This document shows positions 44,403 through 52,845 of a stretch of 64,000 bases of DNA, piece after piece (the stretch's first letter is position 1; the number at the start of each line of letters is the position of its first letter). This stretch comes from Flavobacterium ginsenosidimutans (lineage in GTDB: Bacteria; Bacteroidota; Bacteroidia; Flavobacteriales; Flavobacteriaceae). The translations under genes and the position numbers were made by a program. A model generated the notes under the pieces. It ran no database searches, was not told where the DNA came from, and saw only the letters and a program-made list of their open reading frames with translations. The DNA is taken from positions 1 to 64,000 of the forward strand of contig NZ_QJRJ01000064.1 in assembly GCF_003254625.1 (NCBI RefSeq). The letters are read 5' to 3'.

Positions 44403-44613
44403 GGTTTAAGTTTTTTTAATTGTTATAGAAGGTTAGACTTTTTTAGATTCGATTGGTTTAATTTGATTGTCAGAATTATAGTTTATTTAACAAAATAGAA
44501 TTTTATAAATAGTGCCTAAACTTTAAATGTTATAATTATAACTTGTTGGGGTAGCTTAAAAGAATGTGGTCACTTAGATTTGTAAATTATTTGTAGATAA
44601 AATATAAAGATGA

Positions 44614-44916
44614 ATGGATACAAAAGAAATTGAGTTGTATAAAGAAGAAATATTAGAATTAACTGAGCTTTTAAATGAAGAATGGTTGGATTTAAAAGAA
44701 TTAATTAAAGAATCAAATCTTAATATACATAATTTATTATTGATTTCCTATTGTGAGGATGAAAATGACAGAGAGTTTGGTGTCTTTTTTACAAAGGAAA
44801 GAAAAGTGATTAGGTTTATAGTTCAAGACAAAAAGCTCCAATTAGAAGACATTACAAATAATAAAGAAATTGAAATAGAATTTCCACAAATAAAAGTTGC
44901 AAGAGATTTTTTTTAG
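44614..44916 (+). CDS. Hypothetical protein, first of an orphan pair
   Basis: A 100-residue acidic protein with no signal peptide: helical N-terminus (TKEIELYKEEILELTELLNE), then a beta-rich part (FGVFFTKERKVIRFIVQDKK) that might be a small alpha/beta fold. I recognise no family. It is more AT-rich than its neighbours and has no paralogue here. It overlaps or nearly abuts the next gene (TAG followed by a possible GTG in TAGTG). The context of two short unknown genes between core genes is typical of accessory cargo or small immunity-like proteins, but nothing proves this. Confidence 0.65.
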   Translation: MDTKEIELYKEEILELTELLNEEWLDLKELIKESNLNIHNLLLISYCEDENDREFGVFFTKERKVIRFIVQDKKLQLEDITNNKEIEIEFPQIKVARDFF

Positions 44917-44933
44917 TGCTTTTAAATAAAGTT

Positions 44934-45314
44934 ATGTTACCAAAAATAAAACTTGTTTTTAGTTCTTTGCATTTTATCTTTAATGAGAAAAGTGCATTTG
45001 ATTTTCTTAATAAGATTAAATCTCTGAATGTACATGATGAGGTAGAGATTGAAACTGAAGCATTAGAAAGCTCAGAAAATATTTTATTGCAAATATTTAT
45101 AATTAAAGAAGATGATTTTATTTTTTATAATAAAGATTCAATAAAGCTTTGGATCACTGAAGAAATGAGAGAATATATTGAATATAAATTGAGAGAGTTT
45201 TTATCTAAAGGAGATTTTTATCCTGCTGAGGTAGGCAGTTTTCAACGGACTAATTCAATAATGTTGTTCGCAAAAATAAAAATGATTGATTTGTACTTCA
45301 TAAAAGAGATTTGA
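44934..45314 (+). CDS. Hypothetical protein, second of an orphan pair
   Basis: A 126-residue protein from the ATG at 44934; a GTG at 44916 overlapping the previous stop would add six residues and cannot be excluded. It has no signal peptide or membrane helix. The sequence is mixed alpha/beta (PKIKLVFSSLHFIFNEKS, NILLQIFIIKEDDFIFYN, IKLWITEEMREYIEYKLREF). I recognise no family. The base composition is as AT-rich as the preceding gene, and the two were probably acquired or retained together. Function is unknown. Confidence 0.6.
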   Translation: MLPKIKLVFSSLHFIFNEKSAFDFLNKIKSLNVHDEVEIETEALESSENILLQIFIIKEDDFIFYNKDSIKLWITEEMREYIEYKLREFLSKGDFYPAEVGSFQRTNSIMLFAKIKMIDLYFIKEI

Positions 45315-45358
45315 AATAAATTCCTTAATTTTAAGAAACCATTCAAAATCAAATTTCT

Positions 45359-46372
45359 ATGGATTCAACAAATAATAAAATCGCCTTTTTTTCTACTCAG
45401 CCCTACGATAAAACATTCTTCAATAAGTACAATGAAAATTTTGGTTTTCAGCTTGACTTTTTTGAAACACAATTAAATGCTCAGACAGTTGCATTAATTG
45501 AAGAATGTGAAATTGTCTGTGTTTTTGTGAATGACATTGTAAACGAAGTCGTCATTAAACAATTAGCAGAAAAAAAAGTAAAAATAATTGCTTTACGTTG
45601 CGCCGGATTTAATAATGTCGATTTAGAAGCTGCTAAAAAATACAATATAAAAGTCTGTCGAGTTCCTGCGTATTCTCCTCAGGCGGTTGCCGAACATGCA
45701 ATGGCCATGATTCTAACTTTAAACAGAAAAACGCATAAAGCCTATAACAGAGTTCGTGAGCAGAATTTTTCTTTAAACGGATTATTAGGTTTTGATTTAT
45801 TCGGGAAGACAATCGGAATTATTGGAACTGGAAATATCGGAAAAGCATTTTCTAAAATTGCATTGGGCTTTGGCTGTAAAGTCTTGGCGTATGATATTGT
45901 TGAAAGTGATGAAATGAAAAAGGACGGCGTTTCTTTTGTTGGTTTAGAAGAAATATTTAAATCAAGCGATATTATCTCACTTCATTGTCCGCTGAACGAT
46001 CAGACGAAACACGTTATTAATAAAACTTCAATTTCTTTTATGAAAGAAAGCGTCATGATTATAAATACCAGCCGTGGCGGATTGATAGAAACAGCATCGG
46101 TTATTGAAGGTTTAAAAGAAGGGAAAATAGGTTATTTAGGAATTGACGTTTACGAACAAGAGGAAAAATTATTCTTTAGAGATTTATCCGCAGATATTAT
46201 TCAGGACGATGCGATTCAGCGTTTAATGAGTTTTCCGAATGTTTTGGTAACGGCGCATCAAGCATTTTTTACCAACGAAGCTTTGACTCAGATTGCATTG
46301 GTAACTTTTAATAATATAAAATCATTATTGACACAGAATGATATAGAGAATAAAACAGCGTTGCTAGTGTAA
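45359..46372 (+). CDS. D-2-hydroxyacid dehydrogenase (D-lactate dehydrogenase-like)
   Basis: A 337-residue NAD-dependent enzyme of the D-lactate dehydrogenase subgroup. It begins NKIAFFSTQPYDKTFFN, as LdhA proteins do. It has the NAD motif GIIGTGNIGKAFSKIALGFG (about 150-169), catalytic Arg in IINTSRGGLIETA, Glu in DVYEQEEKLF and His in VTAHQAFFTNEALTQIA. The FFRDLSADIIQDD segment is typical of fermentative D-lactate dehydrogenases. It reduces pyruvate to D-lactate or a related ketoacid. It is a separate unit from the dehydrogenase at 38252. Confidence 0.92.
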   Translation: MDSTNNKIAFFSTQPYDKTFFNKYNENFGFQLDFFETQLNAQTVALIEECEIVCVFVNDIVNEVVIKQLAEKKVKIIALRCAGFNNVDLEAAKKYNIKVCRVPAYSPQAVAEHAMAMILTLNRKTHKAYNRVREQNFSLNGLLGFDLFGKTIGIIGTGNIGKAFSKIALGFGCKVLAYDIVESDEMKKDGVSFVGLEEIFKSSDIISLHCPLNDQTKHVINKTSISFMKESVMIINTSRGGLIETASVIEGLKEGKIGYLGIDVYEQEEKLFFRDLSADIIQDDAIQRLMSFPNVLVTAHQAFFTNEALTQIALVTFNNIKSLLTQNDIENKTALLV

Positions 46373-46399
46373 GTTATCATGAATTTAAACTATCAGATT

Positions 46400-46996
46400 A
46401 TGAAAAATAAAATTCTGATTTTAATTGCAATTTTGGCATTCTATTCCTGTCAAAATAAAGACAATTCGAAAAATATTGTAAAAACAATTGTTCAAGATAC
46501 CTTGTCTAAAACACTTGGAGGAACAGCAGATTTAAGCGAAGTTACTTCAAAAGAAGATAAAGCAGTAGAGTTAATCCGTAAACAATTACTGGTTTTATTA
46601 AAGAATGATATTCCTGCGCTGACAAAAGACGATCGTTATTTTTATTATGATGCTTTTGATTTAAATAACGATAATAAAAACGAATATTTTGTTGGTTTCT
46701 CAAACTCTTATTTCTGCGGAAGTGGAGGTTGTTCTGGTTATATTTTGAAGAATGACGGAAGTGTAATAAATCGTTTCACTGTAACAGATTTTCCAATTTA
46801 TGTGACGACTTCATCAACAGAAAAATTTTATGATTTGATATTTCAAAGTGGAGGGAAATTTCATCTTTTAAAAATTAAAGATGGAAAATATCCGTCCAAT
46901 CCGTCTGTTCAGCAAGTCATAAAAGGCGATGTTCCAAAAGAGAGTACAAAGGTTTTGGATATTCAAGGTAAGAAATTAGAGAAGTATTCGTTTTAA
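46400..46996 (+). CDS. Putative lipoprotein, VCBS-like repeat region
   Basis: A 198-residue lipoprotein from the ATG at 46400 (an in-frame start at 46379 would add seven residues before the signal). MKNKILILIAILAFYSC puts the lipid cysteine at residue 17. The middle contains YDAFDLNNDNKNEYFVGF, a DxNxDxxxE-type calcium-binding loop as in FG-GAP/VCBS repeats, and FCGSGGCSGYIL with two cysteines. No family is named with confidence. It directly follows the D-lactate dehydrogenase gene but probably has no functional link. A CCCGACAG-type palindrome follows. Confidence 0.75.
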   Translation: MKNKILILIAILAFYSCQNKDNSKNIVKTIVQDTLSKTLGGTADLSEVTSKEDKAVELIRKQLLVLLKNDIPALTKDDRYFYYDAFDLNNDNKNEYFVGFSNSYFCGSGGCSGYILKNDGSVINRFTVTDFPIYVTTSSTEKFYDLIFQSGGKFHLLKIKDGKYPSNPSVQQVIKGDVPKESTKVLDIQGKKLEKYSF

Positions 46997-47018
46997 ATTG
47001 TGATTTTTAGGAAAAACT

Positions 47019-47051
47019 AAACCCGACAGGTTTTTTAAACCTGTCGGGTTT
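47019..47051. terminator. CCCGACAGG-type palindrome
   Basis: Arms AAACCCGACAGGTTT and complement around TTT lie between two convergent genes. The core is the same as in the alaS terminator. The T-run on the plus strand is short (GGGTTTG), so it may be weak there. Confidence 0.7.
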
Positions 47052-47099
47052 GAAATATTATAAAATCCAACTTGGAATTTGGAATTTCAATTTTGGAAT

Positions 47100-48803
47100 T
47101 TATCCAACTAGTTCCACAAATTTAAACTCGCCGTCAACGACAACTTTAGTTAAACCGTGTTTAGATAAGTTTTTCATAGAAGCATCCCATTTTTTACCGC
47201 TTAAGTTAGCTGTAATTTTTAGTTGCGTTAAATCCATTCTATTTTCATTTTTGGTAAGCAAGTCAATGATGAATTTTTCTTCATCAGAAAGTTCAATCTG
47301 AGCTTGTTTTTTCTCAGGACGCATTTGAGGGAACAATAAAACTTCCTGAATAGAAGCGTTGTTTGTTAAATACATAATCAAACGATCCATTCCAATTCCC
47401 ATTCCAGAAGTTGGAGGCATACCGTATTCAAGAGCTCTTAAGAAATCTTCATCGATAATTCCATTTGCTTCATCATCACCTTTTGCAGCCAAACGCATTT
47501 GGTCTTCAAAACGTTCTCTTTGATCGATTGGGTCATTTAATTCAGAATAAGCATTTGCGATTTCTTTTCCGCAAACCATTAACTCAAAACGCTCAGTCAA
47601 ATCTGGATTATCGCGGTGCTCTTTACAAAGCGGAGACATTTCTTTTGGATAATCAGTAATGAAAGTTGGCTGAATATAATTTCCTTCACATTTTGCTCCA
47701 AAAATCTCATCAATTAATTTTCCTTTACCCATTGTTTCGTCAACCTCGATTCCCATTCCTCTTGCTGCTTCAAACAATTCTTGTTCTGTTTTTCCAGAAA
47801 TATCAAAACCAGTAAAATGTTTGATAGAATCAGTCATCGTAACACGAGCATAAGGTGCTTTAAAGTTGATTGTGTGCTCGCCAAAAGTAACTTCGCTAGT
47901 TCCATTAACAGCAATTGCACAATGCTCTAATAAACCTTCAGCAAACTCCATCATCCAGTTGTAGTCTTTGTAAGCTACATATATTTCCATTGCAGTAAAC
48001 TCAGGATTATGCGTTCTGTCCATTCCTTCGTTACGGAAGTTTCTAGAGAACTCATAAACACCTTCAAATCCACCAACAATTAATCTTTTTAAGTATAACT
48101 CATTCGCAATACGCATGTAAAGCGGAATATCAAGCGAATTATGGTGCGTGATAAATGGTCTTGCCGAAGCTCCACCAGGAATTGACTGTAAAACTGGAGT
48201 ATCAACTTCCAAATATCCAGCGTCATTAAAATAACCACGCATTGCAGTAAACAACTTGGTACGTTTGATGAAAGTTTCTTTAACCTGCGGATTTACAGTT
48301 AAATCTACATAACGCATTCTGTAACGCAATTCAGCGTCGTTGAAAGCATCGTGCACATTTCCTTCTTCGTCAACTTTTGGTAATGGTAACGGACGTAACG
48401 TTTTACTCAAGAAAGTAAATCCGCTTACACGAATACATTTTGCACCAACTTGTGTAGTGAACAATTCTCCTTCAATACCAATAAAATCACCTAAATCGGT
48501 TAATTTTTTGAATACTTGGTTGTACAAAGTTTTATCGTCACCTTCACACAAAACATCGCGGTTTACGTACAATTGAATACGTCCTTCGCTGTCTTGTAAT
48601 TCAGCAAAACAAGCTTTACCTTGATCACGAACACTCATTAAACGTCCCGCAACGATAACCTTCTTACCCTCTTCAAATGACTCCTTTATCTGCTTAGATG
48701 TATGATTTACAGGAAAAAGATTAGCCGGATAAGGATTGATTCCTAAGTTGCGTAAGTTCTGAAGTTTTTCTCTTCTAATGATTTCTTGTTCTGATAATGC
48801 CAT
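47100..48803 (-). CDS. lysS: Lysine--tRNA ligase, class II
   Basis: LysS charges tRNA-Lys. The 567-residue protein has an N-terminal OB-fold anticodon domain (about 55-160, VIVAGRLMSVRDQGKACFAEL), a class II catalytic domain with motif 2 FRNEGMDRTHNPEFTAMEIY and motif 3 GMGIGMDRLIMYL, and an unusual C-terminal extension of about 60 residues (about 505-567, DEEKFIIDLLTKNENRMDLTQ, KHGLTKVVVDG) resembling a small winged-helix segment. Typical bacterial LysS is about 500 residues. It is a single gene with a good promoter upstream. Confidence 0.97.
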   Translation of the reverse strand: MALSEQEIIRREKLQNLRNLGINPYPANLFPVNHTSKQIKESFEEGKKVIVAGRLMSVRDQGKACFAELQDSEGRIQLYVNRDVLCEGDDKTLYNQVFKKLTDLGDFIGIEGELFTTQVGAKCIRVSGFTFLSKTLRPLPLPKVDEEGNVHDAFNDAELRYRMRYVDLTVNPQVKETFIKRTKLFTAMRGYFNDAGYLEVDTPVLQSIPGGASARPFITHHNSLDIPLYMRIANELYLKRLIVGGFEGVYEFSRNFRNEGMDRTHNPEFTAMEIYVAYKDYNWMMEFAEGLLEHCAIAVNGTSEVTFGEHTINFKAPYARVTMTDSIKHFTGFDISGKTEQELFEAARGMGIEVDETMGKGKLIDEIFGAKCEGNYIQPTFITDYPKEMSPLCKEHRDNPDLTERFELMVCGKEIANAYSELNDPIDQRERFEDQMRLAAKGDDEANGIIDEDFLRALEYGMPPTSGMGIGMDRLIMYLTNNASIQEVLLFPQMRPEKKQAQIELSDEEKFIIDLLTKNENRMDLTQLKITANLSGKKWDASMKNLSKHGLTKVVVDGEFKFVELVG

Positions 48804-48826
48804 TTTGTGCTATTTTTTTAAGTGTG

Positions 48827-48856
48827 CAAAGATAAAATTTTTGTTTCAAGTTTCAA
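48827..48856 (-). promoter_or_regulatory. Promoter of lysS
   Basis: TATCTTTG (48834-48827) and TTG (48856-48854) are separated by 19 bases, the ideal Bacteroidota spacing, 23 bases upstream of the lysS ATG. Confidence 0.75.
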
Positions 48857-48913
48857 CTCAAAGTGTTAAGGTTTTTTGCAGCAGAAATTTTCCGTTTTTT
48901 CATGAAAGTTTTG

Positions 48914-48980
48914 TCCCGCTATCCGCTTGTATCTTTTTCTGGCTAAAGAAGCCAAAAAAAAGATACCACTTCTATCGGGG
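48914..48980. repeat. Imperfect hairpin element
   Basis: GTATCTTTTT-c-TGGCT and AGCCA-AA-AAAAAGATAC pair around a short loop, flanked by CCCGCTAT and ATCGGGG half-matches. It looks like a palindromic extragenic element; no ORF. Confidence 0.65.
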
Positions 48981-49313
48981 CTAGATTAGATGTTTTCGTT
49001 TTCATAAGACGTTTTGGTTTCGATGTTTTTTATTTTGAATAAAATATTCCTGTAAGAAATAAACGAAAAAAAACTTAATATCTTAGCTTCTTAGAACCTT
49101 CTCCTCTTTAAAATAAAATCAGTTTCTAATTCAAATGCGGTTGTGAGCCCAGACAAAAAAATCTCTAACCTTAGAATTTTTGCTTTCAGATTTTTCAAGA
49201 AATCCCGAAAGTATAGATCTAGAAGTAGTTTTAGAATAATAAAAGATTGTGGGCTTCAGAATTTATGAACTTAGCAAGTTAGTAGCTTAGAATCTCAGAA
49301 CCTAAAAAGTTCG

Positions 49314-49321
49314 TATATTTG
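49314..49321 (+). promoter_or_regulatory. Candidate -7 element of the lipoprotein-lipB unit
   Basis: TATATTTG, 14 bases before the ATG at 49336, giving an almost leaderless transcript. Confidence 0.45.
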
Positions 49322-49335
49322 ATAAAAAATTGCAA

Positions 49336-50088
49336 ATGATGAAATTATATAAATTACTTAGTTTTTCTTTTTTATTAGCGACATTAACAAGCTGTACTTT
49401 CACTGAAAACATTTACATCAACGATAACGGAACTGGAAAATTCTCTGTAGACATGGATGGTTCTGCATTAATGGAAATGGCTGGTGATCAAATCGCAGGT
49501 CAAATGGGAGACGCTAAAAAAGATGTTGATACTACTTTTACTTTCAAACAAGTATTTGAAGAGAAAAAAGACAGTATCGCTAAGTTATCGCCAGAAACAC
49601 AGAAAGAGCTTAAAAAACTGGAGAATTTTGTAGTATCTACAAAAATGAGTTCAGAGAAAAAGCAGTTTCTAATGACAATGGCAACTGATTTTAAAAATGT
49701 AAACGAACTGCAAGATATTTTACAAACTTTAAGCACATTTCAAAAATTAGAAGGAGGTGCAGCAGCAAATCCGCTTGGAAACGGTTTTGGAGATAATGGC
49801 AGTAACTTAAGTTATTCTTATGACGGAAAGAAATTTACACGAAAAGCAGTTATCGATCAGCAGAAAAAGGCAGCAAAAGTAAAAGATTCTGCTGGAGATA
49901 TGTCTAAAATGATGTTTGCTTCATCTAGTTATATCGTGAAATACCATTTTCCAAAAAAAATAAAGAAAGTCTCTAACCCAACGGCTTTATTTAGCGACGA
50001 TCGCAAATCAATTACAATTCAATACACTTTTACGGATTATATGGAGAATCCTGACAAACTAAACTTTGATGTTGAGTTTGAAAAATAA
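49336..50088 (+). CDS. Putative lipoprotein upstream of lipB
   Basis: A 250-residue lipoprotein. From the ATG at 49336, MMKLYKLLSFSFLLATLTSC gives lipid cysteine 20; a TTG 6 bases earlier is unlikely. After the cysteine comes FTENIYINDNGTGKFSVDMD, a beta motif found in several Bacteroidota lipoproteins, then a Lys/Asp/Glu-rich helical region (about 60-130) and a C-terminal beta part. No enzyme motif was recognised. It lies 5 bases before lipB and is likely co-transcribed with it, without obvious functional connection to lipoate transfer. Confidence 0.8.
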   Translation: MMKLYKLLSFSFLLATLTSCTFTENIYINDNGTGKFSVDMDGSALMEMAGDQIAGQMGDAKKDVDTTFTFKQVFEEKKDSIAKLSPETQKELKKLENFVVSTKMSSEKKQFLMTMATDFKNVNELQDILQTLSTFQKLEGGAAANPLGNGFGDNGSNLSYSYDGKKFTRKAVIDQQKKAAKVKDSAGDMSKMMFASSSYIVKYHFPKKIKKVSNPTALFSDDRKSITIQYTFTDYMENPDKLNFDVEFEK

Positions 50089-50093
50089 TTAAA

Positions 50094-50792
50094 ATGAATA
50101 AAAAAATCCAACTTCAGGATCTGGGAAAAAGAGATTATAAATCGACTTGGGAATATCAGGAAGAAATTTTTAAGGACATAGTCGATTTAAAAATCAAGAA
50201 CAGAAGAGAAGAACTTGATCTGCCAACACCAAATTATTTATTATTTGTTGAGCATCCTCACGTTTATACTTTAGGAAAAAGCGGCGATCTTGAAAACTTG
50301 TTATTAAACGAAAAACAATTAGAGGCCAAAGGAGCGACTTTTTATAAAATCAATCGTGGCGGTGATATTACGTATCATGGACCTGGACAAATTGTAGGTT
50401 ATCCGATACTTGACTTAGAAAATTTTTTTACCGATATTCATAAATACTTGCGTTTTTTAGAAGAATCAATTATTCTAACTCTAGCAGAATACGGCTTGGA
50501 ATCGGGCAGGAGCGAAGGAGAAACCGGAGTTTGGCTTGGTGTTGGAACTCCGTTTGCACGCAAAATCTGCGCAATGGGCGTTCGTGCTTCACGCTGGGTA
50601 ACTATGCACGGATTTGCTTTAAACGTAAATGTCGATTTAGGATATTTTGACAATATTATTCCTTGTGGCATTCGCGGAAAAGGCGTTACATCATTAAACG
50701 TCGAACTCGGCGTAGAAAAAGTAGATGAAGAAGAAGTAAAATCAAAAATCATCAAACATTTAAAAGAACTATTTGAAGCTGAATTTGTTTAA
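50094..50792 (+). CDS. lipB: Octanoyl-(acyl carrier protein):protein octanoyltransferase
   Basis: LipB moves octanoate from acyl carrier protein to lipoyl domains of dehydrogenase complexes, the first step of lipoate synthesis. It has 232 residues. Typical motifs are VYTLGKSGDLENLL (about 58-71), RGGDITYHGPGQIVGYPILD (88-107), ARKICAMGVRA with the active-site lysine near 157, HGFALNV, and the nucleophilic Cys191 in IPCGIRGKGVTS. It follows a lipoprotein gene by 5 bases and is closed by a terminator. lipA is not in the window. Confidence 0.95.
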   Translation: MNKKIQLQDLGKRDYKSTWEYQEEIFKDIVDLKIKNRREELDLPTPNYLLFVEHPHVYTLGKSGDLENLLLNEKQLEAKGATFYKINRGGDITYHGPGQIVGYPILDLENFFTDIHKYLRFLEESIILTLAEYGLESGRSEGETGVWLGVGTPFARKICAMGVRASRWVTMHGFALNVNVDLGYFDNIIPCGIRGKGVTSLNVELGVEKVDEEEVKSKIIKHLKELFEAEFV

Positions 50793-50810
50793 ATAATCTT
50801 CTAAAAATAT

Positions 50811-50844
50811 AAACCGTTTCAAGTTTTTTGAGACGGTTTTTTTA
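50811..50844 (+). terminator. Terminator of the lipB unit
   Basis: AACCGTTTCAA / TTGAGACGGTT (one G-T pair) followed by a run of T. Confidence 0.8.
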
Positions 50845-51015
50845 TTTTCTTCCAATAAAACAAGCCTATTTCAGGATAACCAAAGTGTTTTTTGCCTAGA
50901 AATGGGATTTCAATATTTAGATAGAAAGCTGTTTTTTTCTAAAATAGTATTCAAAAGTTTTAAAAACTATTTGGCAAAAGTTAAGATTTTGAAAGGATGG
51001 CAAATTGCGCAACTT

Positions 51016-51048
51016 TTGTAATTCCCGCCAGTATTTATGCTAAATTTG
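51016..51048 (+). promoter_or_regulatory. Promoter of the SnoaL-like gene
   Basis: TTG at 51016-51018 and TAAATTTG at 51041-51048, with a 22-base spacer, 43 bases before the ATG. Confidence 0.6.
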
Positions 51049-51091
51049 AAATATTACTAATAAAGTTTAATCAAATCTAATTTCATTGCTT

Positions 51092-51943
51092 ATGAGAAAA
51101 ATCTACTTATTATGTTTTCTTTTTATTCTTAATGGTCTTTTTGCTCAAAAGAAAGATAAATTATATCCGATTACGGTTTATGAAAAAGTGTGGCAGGAAA
51201 AAAACAGTGATGCCAGATTAAAACTAATTAAATTGATTTGGTTAGAAGACAGTACTTTTGAAGATCCGTCTGCATCTACAAAAGGAATTGCCGCATTTAA
51301 TAATGTTATTAACGAATTTTACAAAAAGAATCCAGATGCAGTTTTAACGTCGGGAACCAAAATTGTAAAAGACAATTATGTAACCTGGGAATGGAAAATT
51401 CTTGATTCTAAAAACAATCTTATAATGGCTGGCCGAGATTTTGCACGTTTAAATGGCAAAGGGCAAGTAAGTAAAATTATTGGGTTTTGGGATAAAGGAG
51501 CAGCTCTATCTGAAGCGGATATTTTGAAAAACTTAGAAGCCGATAACTTAAAAGTAGTAGCAAAATATTACGAAAGCCTTTTTAAAACAAGAGATTTTGA
51601 TGCTTTGGCTACGGTAGTAGCAGATGGCGCAGTTTACAGTCAAGCAACAGGTTTACCTTACGGAGGAACTTATATTGGTTTTAGCGAATGGACTAAAATG
51701 TTCACAAAATCAACAGAGTTTTTTGATTTACAAATAGAGAAAGAACCAACTTATTTTAGCGATGTTTCTAAAAATGAAGTTATCATTTATTTTACAATAA
51801 GCTGTAAAGCTAAAAAATCAGGTAAAACAATGTCGGTTCCTATTTCAGAACATTTCGATTTAAAAGACGGAAAAATTACAGCAGTAAGACCGTTTTATTA
51901 TGATACAAAACAATTTGCTGAGTTTTTGAAAAGTAAGAAGTGA
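51092..51943 (+). CDS. Secreted protein with two SnoaL/NTF2-like domains
   Basis: A 283-residue protein with signal peptide MRKIYLLCFLFILNGLFAQ from the ATG at 51092 (an upstream TTG adding two residues is unlikely). The mature part has two NTF2-like, SnoaL-type alpha+beta domains. The first (about 30-140) has LIKLIWLEDSTFEDPSA and NVINEFYKKNPDAV. The second (about 150-275) has VVAKYYESLFKTRDFDALAT, ATGLPYGGTYIGFSEW and ISEHFDLKDGKITAVRPFY. Such domains bind small hydrophobic ligands or serve as ketosteroid-isomerase-like enzymes; no specific substrate can be inferred. Confidence 0.82.
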   Translation: MRKIYLLCFLFILNGLFAQKKDKLYPITVYEKVWQEKNSDARLKLIKLIWLEDSTFEDPSASTKGIAAFNNVINEFYKKNPDAVLTSGTKIVKDNYVTWEWKILDSKNNLIMAGRDFARLNGKGQVSKIIGFWDKGAALSEADILKNLEADNLKVVAKYYESLFKTRDFDALATVVADGAVYSQATGLPYGGTYIGFSEWTKMFTKSTEFFDLQIEKEPTYFSDVSKNEVIIYFTISCKAKKSGKTMSVPISEHFDLKDGKITAVRPFYYDTKQFAEFLKSKK

Positions 51944-51985
51944 TTAGTGAATAGCAAATAGTGACTAGTAATTAGTTAAAAATAG

Positions 51986-52012
51986 AAACGACCTAAATAG
52001 GTCGTTTTTTTT
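51986..52012. terminator. Bidirectional terminator
   Basis: AAACGACCT / AGGTCGTTT stem with A- and T-runs on the two sides, between convergent genes. Confidence 0.85.
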
Positions 52013-52013
52013 A

Positions 52014-52676
52014 TTAAAATAAATCGAGTTCTAGCTGTTCTGGTAAAAGTCTAAAACTCATTCTATGATATTTTGTGGTTCCAAATTCTTTGATAGCTTC
52101 ACGGTGCTCTTTTGTTGGATACCCTTTGTTTTGTTTCCAGTTGTACATCGGGAATTCTTCATGAATTTGATCCATATATTCATCGCGATATGTTTTAGCC
52201 AAAACAGATGCTGCGGCAATGCTTAAATATTTACCATCACCTTTTATAATACTCTGATTTGGAATCGATTTTAAAAGCGTAATCTCTTCTTGAGAAAATT
52301 GTTTTCCAAAAGTATTTTTAAGTCCAAGTTTGGCATTTAAAGAGCGATTTCCATCGACAATAATAAATTCTGGAGTATGTTTTAATTTCAAAATGCATTC
52401 TTGCATTCCTTTCATCGAAGCATTAAGAATATTTATTTCGTCAATTTCATCTGGGAACAAATGAGTAACAGCATAACACAAAGCTTCTTTTTCTATAATA
52501 GGCCTTAAAAGAGCTCTTGCTTTTTCTGATAATTGCTTACTGTCATTTAAAATTGCATTTTCAAAATGTTCTGGTAAAATTATAGCTGCAGCAGTAACTG
52601 GACCTGCGAGACAGCCTCTGCCAGCTTCGTCTGTTCCAGTTTCTAAAACAAATCCTGAGAAATTTTTTTCGAGCAT
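52014..52676 (-). CDS. rnhB: Ribonuclease HII
   Basis: RNase HII cuts the RNA strand of RNA-DNA hybrids and single ribonucleotides embedded in DNA. It has 220 residues. The catalytic acidic residues are Asp16 and Glu17 in [14 protein letters not shown] and Asp108 in FIIVDGN, with a fourth acidic residue expected further on. Other family blocks are [15 protein letters not shown] and [21 protein letters not shown]. The C-terminus is typical. A single gene convergent with the SnoaL-like gene, ending inside the shared terminator zone. Confidence 0.96.
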   Translation of the reverse strand: MLEKNFSGFVLETGTDEAGRGCLAGPVTAAAIILPEHFENAILNDSKQLSEKARALLRPIIEKEALCYAVTHLFPDEIDEINILNASMKGMQECILKLKHTPEFIIVDGNRSLNAKLGLKNTFGKQFSQEEITLLKSIPNQSIIKGDGKYLSIAAASVLAKTYRDEYMDQIHEEFPMYNWKQNKGYPTKEHREAIKEFGTTKYHRMSFRLLPEQLELDLF

Positions 52677-52796
52677 TTTTTTAGGTTTTTAATAACAAAT
52701 TAGATGAAATTTTCAGCAAAAATATTCGTTTTCGTACTGTCAGCCAAGGCAATTATATAAAATGGAGTGTTTTTTTCTTTATTTGTTTTTATAATT

Positions 52797-52804
52797 TACC
52801 TTTG
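52797..52804 (+). promoter_or_regulatory. Candidate -7 element of the porin gene
   Basis: TACCTTTG, 41 bases before the ATG at 52846; a TTG lies nearby but with short spacing. Confidence 0.5.
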
Positions 52805-52845
52805 CTTAGCAAATTTGTCAAAATAAATTTATACAAAGCCATCAA

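Larger units (their letters stand above)
48804..49335. other. lysS / lipoprotein divergent intergenic region
   Basis: It holds the lysS promoter (48827-48856), a hairpin element at 48914-48980, CTTAG-type words at about 49075-49100 and 49266-49302, and a TATATTTG element at 49314-49321. The rest is AT-rich with no ORF and no RNA gene recognised. Confidence 0.6.
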
